From the NCBI RefSeq assembly GCF_000337335.1, contig NZ_AOJN01000056.1:1-52075 (forward strand): a stretch of DNA of 52,075 bases. The letters are read 5' to 3'. A program made the position numbers and the translations under genes. The notes beneath the pieces are model-generated. The model was not told the origin of the DNA. It was given only the letters and a program-made list of their open reading frames with translations, and searched no databases. Numbering within the stretch: position 1 is the first letter of the stretch; each line of letters begins with the position of its first letter. Shown piece by piece: positions 40,353 through 49,200 of this stretch. This DNA comes from Halorubrum distributum JCM 10118. Lineage in GTDB: Archaea > Halobacteriota > Halobacteria > Halobacteriales > Haloferacaceae.

Positions 40353-40574
40353 GTGAGTAGTACCGACGAGTGGCTTCCCGGTATCCCCGACGCGGGAACG
40401 AACAAGTTAGACGCGATGGCCGATGCGGAGCAGACAAATCCGCGAGAGGAACTCAAAAAGACCGACTACGACACGGAGCTGGGGCTCGCGATGACCGAGG
40501 ACGCACAACGGGTCTCGCACGGTGAATTGTCCAGCGACGAGGCGGCGACTGAGGCCGTGCGAGGTGACGCCTAA
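40353..40574 (+). CDS. Stand-alone 4Fe-4S ferredoxin N-terminal domain
   Basis: 73 residues from GTG 40353. It aligns with the first 75 residues of the iron-sulfur subunit at 43989: LPGIPDAGTNKLDAM versus LPGIPNVGKADLDAM, PREEL in both, LGLAMTEDAQRVSHGELS versus LGVAMAEDAQRVARGELS. It contains no cysteines, so it cannot bind a cluster; it is a duplicate of the non-metal N-terminal extension. GTG 40353 has a strong Shine-Dalgarno ggaggtg at 40340-40346, seven bases upstream. The stop TAA overlaps the next ATG (TAATG). It could compete with or stabilise the reductase complex; that is inference. Confidence 0.85.
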   Translation: MSSTDEWLPGIPDAGTNKLDAMADAEQTNPREELKKTDYDTELGLAMTEDAQRVSHGELSSDEAATEAVRGDA

Positions 40575-41074
40575 TGGATGGTGTCGTCGTTTTTGACGGT
40601 GACGACCCGAACGAGCTTGCGGACGCGCCCACGAGCTTTGTCATCGGCAGCGGCGGTGAACGGCGTGCGGTCGACGCCGCCGCCTGCGCCGACCGGTCGA
40701 CCGTCACCCGCGAGTACACGATCCGCTGTGCGACCGGTGAGCGGACGACCGCCTCCTGGACCGGCGTCCCGGTGACCGACCTGCTGGATATCGTCGACGC
40801 TCCGGCGGAGACGACGCACTTCCGGGTCGAGAGCGAAGACGGCTACGCGATCTGTGTCCCGGTCGCCGACGCACTCGACGGGGTCGTCGCGTTCGAACGC
40901 GACGGCGAACAGCTCCGGGAGACGCGGCCGTACGCGCTGCGGTTCCTGGCCGGCGATATCGACGGCGAGCGACTGGTGAAAGGAATCCACCGGATTGACC
41001 TGCTCAGCCTCCCGGCCGATGCTGATCCGGACCGGTACGAAACAGTGACCCTCGACAACCCCGAGTACGAATGA
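40574..41074 (+). CDS. Small sulfite-oxidase-type molybdopterin-binding protein
   Basis: 166 residues made only of the oxidoreductase molybdopterin-binding fold. The expected molybdenum-ligand Cys is in REYTIRCATGERTTASWTGV, followed by PVTDLLDIVDAP and the substrate-region YAICVPVADAL and LRFLAGDIDGERLVKGIHRI. Full enzymes of this family (sulfite oxidase, YedY) have a second domain and usually a Tat signal; both are missing, so it would be cytosolic. It may be a cofactor-binding accessory protein. ATG 40574 overlaps the previous stop and has gaggtga at 40561-40567. Its stop overlaps mobA (ATGA). Confidence 0.82.
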   Translation: MDGVVVFDGDDPNELADAPTSFVIGSGGERRAVDAAACADRSTVTREYTIRCATGERTTASWTGVPVTDLLDIVDAPAETTHFRVESEDGYAICVPVADALDGVVAFERDGEQLRETRPYALRFLAGDIDGERLVKGIHRIDLLSLPADADPDRYETVTLDNPEYE

Positions 41075-41727
41075 ACGACGAGCACAACCAGGACGACCGC
41101 AATTGCTGGGCCGTGTCGGTCACGCCCATCGTGCTCGCCGGCGGCGGGAGTGAGCGCTTCGGGCCAGAGCCGAAGTCGCTAGCGACGGTCCAAGATCAGC
41201 CGATGATCGCTCGCATCGTCGACGCGGTGCGGGCCGCGACCGGTCGGACGCCGGTCGTCGCCGTCGGCGATCCGGAGAAGCAGTTCGTCGTCGACCCGGT
41301 CCTCTCGCCGCTAGTCCGCTACCGGTACGATGTCGAGTGGGGACGCGGCCCGCTCGCGGGGATCGCAGGGGCGATCGGTGCGGTCGAGACGGATGCCGTG
41401 TTCGTCTGCGGATGCGATATGCCGCAACTCGATCCCAGCGCGGTCGAGTGGCTCGTAGGCGAATACGCAAGCCGACCCGCCGCCGCGATCATCCCGGCGA
41501 ACGACGCCGGACACCACCCCTTGCACGCCGTGTACGACTGTCGGGCGCTGGAACGATACTGTTCACAGCAACCTTCGGACCTCCGCCTGCAGCGGCTCGT
41601 GTCCGAACTCGACGCGACGGTCGTGCAGGACCAGGACGCCCCCGACCGTGTCCCGCTGAACCGTTCGGTCTCGAATACGAACACGCAGGCCGAACTGTGT
41701 GCCGTGCGAACGCGGATCAGCGACTGA
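41071..41727 (+). CDS. mobA: Molybdenum cofactor guanylyltransferase (MobA-like)
   Basis: 218 residues. It joins GMP to molybdopterin, giving the bis-MGD cofactor required by DMSO-reductase-superfamily enzymes such as the one at 46293. The nucleotide-binding motif is IVLAGGGSERFGPEPKSLA near residue 20. Then come VEWGRGPLAGIAGAI and VFVCGCDMPQLD (metal-binding Asp), and HPLHAVYDCRALE late in the protein. It overlaps the previous gene by four bases and ends the first gene group of the island. Its presence fits a locus dedicated to a Mo- or W-enzyme. Confidence 0.9.
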   Translation: MNDEHNQDDRNCWAVSVTPIVLAGGGSERFGPEPKSLATVQDQPMIARIVDAVRAATGRTPVVAVGDPEKQFVVDPVLSPLVRYRYDVEWGRGPLAGIAGAIGAVETDAVFVCGCDMPQLDPSAVEWLVGEYASRPAAAIIPANDAGHHPLHAVYDCRALERYCSQQPSDLRLQRLVSELDATVVQDQDAPDRVPLNRSVSNTNTQAELCAVRTRISD

Positions 41728-41804
41728 CATTATTTCTCATATGACAGTGATGACCCACAACAGCAAACCGGCGAGTATGTACCAGAGTAGCGACGTTCGC
41801 TCCA

Positions 41805-43643
41805 CTAAGTGGCTACTGTTCTGTCGAACAGTGCCTCGAAGAGTTTCTTTTCGGCTGCCCGAAGGTGCTGGGTAAACGTCGTCTGTGAGATATCCATCAT
41901 CGACGCGACTTCCTCTCCGCTGTGTTCACGGGGCCAATCGAAGAACCCTGAAAAATGGGCGGTCCGCGCTGCCTCCCGTTGTCGCTCTGTCAGCGCGGCT
42001 GTCAGCTGTTTTCGGAAGACTGCTTCAGTCTGTATGTCCTGCTCGCGCTCTCGTTGTGCGATCAGCGTCAACCCATCGTAGGTCGTCCGAAGCGCGTTGA
42101 CGACGCTTCGAATATCGTTCGAGCTGGCTACCTGTGCGACCAGTCGTCCGGTGGTTCCAGTAATCGAAAACGACTCGATGCTTGCCCCGTACTGCGCGAA
42201 CGTTGTGACGACCGACCGTTCGTTGATCGACAGCTGGAACAGCGCCTGCTCCTCGTGCGTATAAACGTGCTCTATGGTGTCGATAAAGTCGGCTTCGGCC
42301 GCATACTCGATGACGACCTCCGGATCGGGTTCGGTGACGGTAACGTACTGGACCTGCTCCTCGTCGCCGTCATCGACGACGTGCTCGAGTGTGACCGTAC
42401 AATCGAGCTGTGCTGCCATATTCGCCAACGGCTCGTCGATTCCTGTCAACCGGAATTCTAATTCGGTGACGCTGTTGGAAATGAGCGTCTGCTTGCTCTC
42501 GACAGCGCTGATGGCGTCTGCGATCGTTTGACCGAGTTCGACGAAAACATCCCGCTCGATCAGGTCGAACGCGTTCGGGTTGCTAGTCACTACCCCGAGG
42601 ACGCCATACTCCGCATCCTGATAGGCGAGCGGAACGACGACGCACCGTTTTTTGCCGACTGTCTGCAATCGGTCGTCCTCGACGTCGGTAAACACAGGGT
42701 CCTGTCCCTCTAGTGCCTGCTCGACCGGTGTCGGATCGGTGTTACACATCGCTTCGATATGATTCTCGAGCGATCCGAGGTCGCTGCCGGCCCAAGAGTG
42801 CGGGCTAACTGTGCCGTCGACGAGTCCTCGACTACCGATCCAGGCCACGTCGAAGAGATCCGACGAGGCGAACTGCTCACAGACGGTGGCCTCGATCTCG
42901 TCGCGTGTCGACGCAGCGACGAGTTCGCGGTTGATATCGCGGAGCACTTCGTTTGTATTGTTCAGTACCGTTAAGCGCCCGTTCTGATCCTCGATGCGCA
43001 TTTCGCGTTCCTTTCGTTCGGTGATGTCGCGCTCGATCGCGACGTAGCGATTCACGTCCCCGTCCTCGGTGATCGGGGCGATCGTCGCGTCTATCCACAG
43101 TAGCTCACCTGATTTCCGGCGATTCGTCAGTTCGCCTTCCCAGACCGATCCTGACGTGATTTGGCCCCACAGCTCTGCGTAGAAGTCGTCGCCGTGTTTC
43201 CCGGACTGCCAGAGCCGAGGAGTCTCTCCGATCACCTCCTCTCGGTCGTACCCGGTGACCGACTCGACGGCCGGGTTGGCGTACTCGATAGTCCCGTCGG
43301 AATCGGTGAGAAAGATCGCGTGCCCGGCGTGTTCGATGGCCTTCTGAAAACTCCGGAGGCGCTCGTTTACTGCCCGAAGCTCCGTCTTGAGGGCGTTTTC
43401 TTCGGTGACGTACTCGGAGAGATAGTACACTGTCAACAAAGTCAGCACGCTCACGACGAGGCCGGGAAGCTCTTCGAGCCCGGTGCTCGCCGTTTGTACG
43501 GTGAGCAGTTGCCGAAGCGTCATAAAGGAAAACAGCAGCGTCAGGAAGCCGAACCGGCGGTCACGGGTGCGAGCGAGGAGCAGAATCGAATAGCCGACGC
43601 CGAGGAGCCGCAGTCCGATCGAGAGGGCGATAATCGCGTTCAT
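41805..43643 (-). CDS. Membrane-anchored PAS/GAF/Bat HTH-10 regulator
   Basis: 612 residues from ATG 43643; the frame is open to a TTG at 43715. Three N-terminal membrane helices (NAIIALSIGLRLLGVGYSIL; LTLLFSFMTL; LPGLVVSVLTLLTVYYL) lead to a PAS domain (IFLTDSDGTIEYANPAVESV; ending VAIERDITERK), a GAF domain (ELVAASTRDEIEATVCEQFA), a bacterio-opsin-activator domain and a C-terminal HTH-10 (FFDWPREHSGEEVASMMDIS, then QTTFTQHLRAAEKKLFEAL). This is the architecture of Bat/DmsR-type activators that control anaerobic respiration in haloarchaea. Lying between two gene groups with the same paired motif, it is the likely regulator. The membrane anchor suggests a redox or surface signal. Confidence 0.9.
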   Translation of the reverse strand: MNAIIALSIGLRLLGVGYSILLLARTRDRRFGFLTLLFSFMTLRQLLTVQTASTGLEELPGLVVSVLTLLTVYYLSEYVTEENALKTELRAVNERLRSFQKAIEHAGHAIFLTDSDGTIEYANPAVESVTGYDREEVIGETPRLWQSGKHGDDFYAELWGQITSGSVWEGELTNRRKSGELLWIDATIAPITEDGDVNRYVAIERDITERKEREMRIEDQNGRLTVLNNTNEVLRDINRELVAASTRDEIEATVCEQFASSDLFDVAWIGSRGLVDGTVSPHSWAGSDLGSLENHIEAMCNTDPTPVEQALEGQDPVFTDVEDDRLQTVGKKRCVVVPLAYQDAEYGVLGVVTSNPNAFDLIERDVFVELGQTIADAISAVESKQTLISNSVTELEFRLTGIDEPLANMAAQLDCTVTLEHVVDDGDEEQVQYVTVTEPDPEVVIEYAAEADFIDTIEHVYTHEEQALFQLSINERSVVTTFAQYGASIESFSITGTTGRLVAQVASSNDIRSVVNALRTTYDGLTLIAQREREQDIQTEAVFRKQLTAALTERQREAARTAHFSGFFDWPREHSGEEVASMMDISQTTFTQHLRAAEKKLFEALFDRTVAT

Positions 43644-43807
43644 ACGGTTCGCGTCTGCCTCCGACAGCGATGGGACCCTCGGCCGCGGAGCGTTCGTCCG
43701 CTTCGACTCGACCAATTCATACTCGGAGGTAACTGGTCTCGCCGAATAACCCCTGTGATCGGTGCTTCGCTCGAGACGCGGCCCGGTTTGTCCCCGGCTG
43801 ACCCCGA

Positions 43808-43878
43808 CCCAAACAGTATTGGTACGCTCGATATGGGGTGTCTCTCCGGAGTCGGGCCGACTCAGACTATATTGGTAT
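43808..43878 (+). promoter_or_regulatory. Operator pair 2 (CAGTATTGG motifs)
   Basis: CCCAAACAGTATTGGTACGC at 43808-43827 is identical to the first site of pair 1 over 18 bases. A weaker copy, CAGACTATATTGGTATC, is at 43863-43879. TATTGG cores at 43817 and 43870 are 53 bases apart. The pair sits between the regulator and the reductase operon (ATG 43989) and could serve either. Confidence 0.68.
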
Positions 43879-43914
43879 CACCCTCTCCACGGGCGGCAAC
43901 GTACGAATACGTGT

Positions 43915-43992
43915 ATGAACTCCAAGACTGACCGGCTGACGCAGGAGCAACTGCTCGTCGGCAGGACGACCGGCAACGGGTGGTCGCGATGA
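43915..43992 (+). CDS. Putative 25-residue reading frame before the iron-sulfur subunit
   Basis: ATG 43915 opens MNSKTDRLTQEQLLVGRTTG and ends at TGA 43990-43992, overlapping the subunit's ATG 43989 as ATGA. It lies directly after operator pair 2. It could be a leader frame that couples translation; no homology is recognised. Confidence 0.35.
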   Translation: MNSKTDRLTQEQLLVGRTTGNGWSR

Positions 43993-45020
43993 GCACCGCA
44001 GACGACGACACGCTCCCCGGTATCCCGAACGTCGGGAAGGCCGACCTCGACGCGATGGTCGAGAAGGAGCGACCCGATCCGCGAGAGGAACTCGCAGACG
44101 TCGAGGCGGACACGGATCTCGGCGTCGCGATGGCCGAGGATGCACAGCGCGTCGCACGCGGTGAACTCTCCGGCGACGAGTACTGGGAAAAGTACGACGA
44201 AGCCGCGGCTGCCGAGTTCGGCGAGGCGTATCAGGAGACGCCGAACCCTGCGGTCGACGCCGGCGACCAGACTGTCTCGACGGAGACGGCCGAATCGTTG
44301 AGCTGTGCCGTCGGATCGATGGACACCGTTGCGACGGAGTCGACGCAGGTCGAAGGAGACGGGCCCGACGGTGGGATCGGCGCGGGCGACGAGAAGTGGG
44401 GGATGGTAATCGACCTCCAGAAGTGCGTCGGCTGTGACTCGTGTACGGTCGCGTGTAAGTCCGAAAACCGGACACCGCCCGGCGTTTCCTACAACGTCGT
44501 GATGGAAGAGGAACACGGCGAGTTCCCGAACGTCACCCGGACGAACGTGCCACGACCGTGTATGCAGTGCGATAACCCGCCGTGCGTGCAGGTGTGTCCG
44601 GTCTCGGCGACGTACAAGATGGACGACGGCGTGGTCAACATCGACTACGACCGGTGTATCGGCTGCCGGTACTGCAACATCGCCTGTCCGTACGGGGCGC
44701 GGTACTTCGACTTCGGCGAGAACTACGACGACGAGGTTGACGGAGCCGGCGAACTGACCAGCTCCGAGTACGGGGTCGACCGGGGACCGCGCGAAGAGGG
44801 CAAATCGCCGATCGGCAACATCCGAAAGTGCAGTTTCTGTACGCACCGGCTGGAGCGCGGCGAAGAGCCGGCGTGCGTCGAGACGTGCGTCGGCGACGCC
44901 CGGAACATGGGCGATCTCGAGAACCCCGACAGCGACGTGGCACAGATGGCCGACTCCTCACGCGCGTTCCAACTGAAAGAAGACGAGGGGACCGACCCCA
45001 ACGTCTACTACCTCAAATAA
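43989..45020 (+). CDS. Four-cluster iron-sulfur electron-transfer subunit (DmsB/TtrB-like)
   Basis: 343 residues. The first 125 are an acidic extension whose beginning matches the stand-alone protein at 40353. Four cysteine groups follow: CVGCDSCTVACKSEN, CMQCDNPPCVQVCPVSATY, CIGCRYCNIACPYGARYFD and CSFCTHRLERGEEPACVETC. This is the four [4Fe-4S] pattern of DmsB, TtrB, PsrB and NrfC. It passes electrons from the membrane anchor to the molybdenum subunit. It has no signal peptide, so export must depend on the Tat signal of the partner at 46293. ATG 43989 overlaps a short upstream frame. The next gene starts four bases after the stop. Confidence 0.93.
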   Translation: MSTADDDTLPGIPNVGKADLDAMVEKERPDPREELADVEADTDLGVAMAEDAQRVARGELSGDEYWEKYDEAAAAEFGEAYQETPNPAVDAGDQTVSTETAESLSCAVGSMDTVATESTQVEGDGPDGGIGAGDEKWGMVIDLQKCVGCDSCTVACKSENRTPPGVSYNVVMEEEHGEFPNVTRTNVPRPCMQCDNPPCVQVCPVSATYKMDDGVVNIDYDRCIGCRYCNIACPYGARYFDFGENYDDEVDGAGELTSSEYGVDRGPREEGKSPIGNIRKCSFCTHRLERGEEPACVETCVGDARNMGDLENPDSDVAQMADSSRAFQLKEDEGTDPNVYYLK

Positions 45021-45024
45021 GACA

Positions 45025-46296
45025 ATGGCAACACAGAGTTCACGCTTCGAGTTCGATCCGGGATTCGAAGATGACCGGCTGCGGATCGTCTGGTACGCGA
45101 TCATCGGCGTCCTCGTCGCCGTCGGCGCGTACGCGACGTACCTCCGGCTTACGGGAGGGATGGCGACCACCAACCTCACGAGCATCGTCCCGTGGGGGGC
45201 GTGGGTCGCCTTCTACATCTACTTCGTCGGCCTCTCCGCCGGCGCGTTTCTCGTGAGCACGATGGCCAACGTCTTCGAGGTCGAAGGGATGCACAGGATC
45301 GACCGCGACGCGCTGTTTGCGGCCATCATCAGTATGGCGGTGGCGCTGCTGTTCGTCTGGATCGACCTCGGACGGATGGACCGGATGTACTTCCCGTTCC
45401 TCTGGCGCCAACTGACTTCCGCGCTCTCGTGGGAAGTGCACGCCTACGTGGCCTATATCGGGATTCTGGTCACGGAGCTGTATTTCTCGATGCGGATCGA
45501 CCTCGCGCGGGTCGCGCAGCGCGCCTCGGGGCTTCGACAGACGTTCTACGCGGCGCTCGCGCTCGGCCGGCTGGACACGAGCGAGGGGTCTCAGTCGTTC
45601 GATCAGCGCTGGCTCAAGCGGGCCGGTATCGTCGGGATCCCACTGGCGATCTTCTTGGTCCACGGCGGGACCGGCGTGCTGTTCGCCGTCTCGAAGGCCC
45701 GTCCGTACTGGAACAGCGGGCTGTTTCCGGTGATCTTCGTCATCTCGGCACTGCTCAGCGGGACCGCGCTCGTGATGGTGATCTACGTGCTTCGGACCCG
45801 GCTGTTCGACGGCGACTCGGTCGACCCGGACTTGCTCGACCGCCTCGCACAGCTTTTGATCGGCTTCATTATCGTCGACGCCGCCCTGACCGCCATCGAG
45901 ACGTTCATCGCAATCGCCAGCCTCCACCCCCACGAGATCGAGACCTGGCAGGTCATTATGTACGGCCCGATGTCCTGGTCGTTCTGGTGGTTTATGATCG
46001 GATTCAGCTGGGTGTTCCCGATGGTATTGCTGACCAAGAAGTCCTGGCGGCGCACGCCGTCGGTGATGGTGCTTGCCGGACTGAGCGTCGTCATCGGGAT
46101 CGTCGCGGTTCGGTTCAATATCGTCGTTCCGGCACAGATCATGCCGGTAATGGAGGGGCTCCCCCACGGATCGTACTTCCCGACGCTGGTCGAGTGGGGG
46201 ACGAGCGTCGGGATGATAGGCGTCGGACTGCTGTTGTACACGCTCGGTGCGGAGACGCTGCCGTTGACGCCGCTTACCGGAGGTGACCACGAATGA
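45025..46296 (+). CDS. NrfD/PsrC-type membrane anchor and quinol site
   Basis: 423 residues with eight or nine transmembrane helices. The opening WGAWVAFYIYFVGLSAGAFL and WIDLGRMDRMYFPFLW are NrfD-family traits; FLVHGGTGVLFAVSKARPYW lies mid-protein. The family takes electrons from menaquinol in the membrane and hands them to the iron-sulfur subunit. It is encoded between the two other subunits, and its stop overlaps the catalytic-subunit start (ATGA), so all three are coupled. No haem ligands of the NarI type are evident, so it is haem-free. Confidence 0.92.
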   Translation: MATQSSRFEFDPGFEDDRLRIVWYAIIGVLVAVGAYATYLRLTGGMATTNLTSIVPWGAWVAFYIYFVGLSAGAFLVSTMANVFEVEGMHRIDRDALFAAIISMAVALLFVWIDLGRMDRMYFPFLWRQLTSALSWEVHAYVAYIGILVTELYFSMRIDLARVAQRASGLRQTFYAALALGRLDTSEGSQSFDQRWLKRAGIVGIPLAIFLVHGGTGVLFAVSKARPYWNSGLFPVIFVISALLSGTALVMVIYVLRTRLFDGDSVDPDLLDRLAQLLIGFIIVDAALTAIETFIAIASLHPHEIETWQVIMYGPMSWSFWWFMIGFSWVFPMVLLTKKSWRRTPSVMVLAGLSVVIGIVAVRFNIVVPAQIMPVMEGLPHGSYFPTLVEWGTSVGMIGVGLLLYTLGAETLPLTPLTGGDHE

Positions 46297-49200
46297 GTAC
46301 TGACGATTCAGGCGATGACGGCGCAGGCGTATCGCGTCGTGACTTCGTCAAGGCGGTCGGAAGTATCGGAATCATCGCGGCGGCCAGCAACGCCGCGGTC
46401 GACGTGGACGTCGACGACCTGTGGACGGACGACGAGTTCCACTACGTCGGGGACGACTACGGCGAGTACAGCGCGAGCGACGTGATACACACCACCTGCG
46501 GACAGTGTAACACCTTCTGTCCGATCAAGGTCCAACTCGCGGACGGGAGCGGGACCGGCGAGTACAGCTCGCTTGTCCGGAAGCTCGCCGGAAACCCGTA
46601 CTCGTTCCTCAACACGCAGCCGTTCTCGCAGGTGCCCTACGAGAGCGACCCGGAGGACGTGGCGATGGGCGACATCGAGGGGAGCGGCGACATCGCCACC
46701 GACCGCTGGTCGCTCTCGGGCGGGCGAATCTGTCTGAAGGGCCAGGCGGGCATCCAGACGGCCTTCGACAGCTACCGTGTCCGCCAGCCGATGAAACGGG
46801 TCGGCCCGCGCGGGTCGGGCGAGTGGAAGACCGTCTCGTGGGACCAAGTGATTCGAGACATCGTCGAGGGCGACGACGACCTCGGCCACCCTGGACTCAA
46901 AGACATCTGGGGATACGCCCCACAGGAGGCGGTGATGAGCGATTGGGAGGCCGTCCAGAGCGGCGAGCTGTCCAAGTCGGCGTTCGACGAGAAGTACGCG
47001 GACGACCTCATCGACACCGACCACCCCGATCTGGGGCCGAAGTCCAACCAGATCGTCGATGTCGGCGGGTTCCGCCGAAACTTCATTCGGAACCGGCTCT
47101 GGCACCAGGGGCTGGGGTCGATAAACAGCATCCACCACGCCGGGACCTGCGGCGTTTCGAGCGTGATGGGTAACGTGCGCTCCCACGGCGGCAAAAAGAA
47201 GCGCCAGTACCCCGACATCGAGAACTGCGAGTACCTCATCGCGTGGGGGACCAATCCCATGGTCGCCAACAAGGGCCCGACGTGGCTCGCACCGAAGCTG
47301 ACGAACGCCATCGAGGACGGAATGCGGATGGACGTCGTCGACCCGCGCCTGTCGAAGACGGCCGAAAAGGCCGACACGTGGGTGCCCGTCGAACCCGGCG
47401 CGGACGGGGCGCTCGCGCTCGGGATGGCGCGGTGGATCATCGAGAACGACCGCCACGATCTGACCTACCTCCAGAATCCCTCACGGTCGGCCGCGAGCGA
47501 CGACGACGAACCCACGTGGAGCGACGCGACGCACCTCGTGCTCGTCGACGAGTCGGCGGGACCGAAGGCGCGCGCCACCGACCTCGGACTCGTTTCGGAG
47601 GACGCCGATGCCGCCGACGACTTCGTCGCCGTCGATGCGGCCACAGGCGAACCACGGGCCGCAAGCGAGGTCGACACGGCCGTTCTCGACGTCGACATGA
47701 CCGTCGACGGGATGGCGGTTCGGAGCGTCTGGAGCCAGTACCGCGAGCGGGTCTTCGAGCACACCGTCGAGGAGTACGCCGAGATGGCCGGCGTGCCGGC
47801 CGAGCAGATCGCGGAGATCGCCGACGAGTTCACCAGCCACGGGAAACGCGCAGCGATTATGGCCTACCGCGGGCCGGCGAAGCACACCAACGGCTTCTAC
47901 AACACGCGGGCGATTGCCACCCTCCAGCACCTCATCGGGAACTACGACTGGAAGGGCGGCCAGATCACGCCCTACGCGGGCTACGACACCATGTCCGGCC
48001 GGTACGAACTCGGCTCGGTCCCGGACGGGCACGCGCCGTGGGGGATCCCCCTGCTCCGTGGGGGCGTCAACTACGAAGACACCTCGCTGTTCGACCGCGA
48101 CGACGGCTACCCGGCGAAGCGACCGTGGTTCCCCGTCGCGCCGCCGCAGGCGACCCAGGAGCTCTACGGGAGCGCCGCTGCCGAGTATCCGTACGGTGTC
48201 GAGGCGCTGTTCATCCGGCCGTACTCGAACAACCACGTCATGGCGGTTGCCGGTGGCGACGAGATCCCGGCGATACTCAAAGACACGGAGACGATCCCGC
48301 TGATCGTCGCCTCGGATACGGTCATCGGTGATACGAGCCAGTACGCCGACTACATCCTGCCCGAGCCGACCTACCTCGAACGGTGGGAGAACTTCGGGAC
48401 GTACCCGAACAAGCGGCTAGCCGACGAGAAGATCAGCCAGCCGGCTGTCTCAGTCGTCCCCAACGCGCGTCCGTTCGAGGACGTGCTCATCGAGCTGTGG
48501 TCGGAACTCGATCTCCCCGGCGTCGGTTCGAACGCCATCCCCGACGCGGACGGCGACCTCTGGCCCCTCGAACAGGCCGAGGACTTCTACCTGAAGCTCG
48601 CTGCCAACATCGCGTACGGCCGGGATCCGGTCGCAGACGCGACTGAAGACGAGCTTCGGGTGTTCCGCGAGAGCCACGAGAACGGGCTCGGCGATCAGTT
48701 CGACCTCGAGCGCTGGCGGGCGGCCGTCACAGACGAGGAATGGTGGAAGGTCGTCACGGTGTTGAACCGAGGCGGTCGCTTCGAGGAGCCGACCGAGGGC
48801 TACGATGAGGCGTTCGCCGAGCACGGTCACGGCTACGACTACGCCGAGCGCGCGGACGACTCGAACGCCTACGACGGCGAGCATATGCGGTACAAACTCG
48901 AGTCGCGCGTCGACTTCTACAGCGAAGTCGTCCCGAATGGGAAACACTCCTTCACCGGCGAGCGGTTCGACCCGCTCCCGAGGGTCGACGACGTCGAGCA
49001 CTACGACGGGACCGTCCAGGCCGCGGTGAGCGGCGACGACAACCGGGAGCGCCCGCTCCGGCTGATCAACTGGAAGCCCCGGACGCAGGGGATGCACCGC
49101 ACCCAGAACAGCCCGTGGCTCCGCGAGACGCGCCCGGAGAACCCCGTGTGGATCAACCCCCGCGACGCCGACGAGCGCGGCATCGAGAACGGCGACGACA

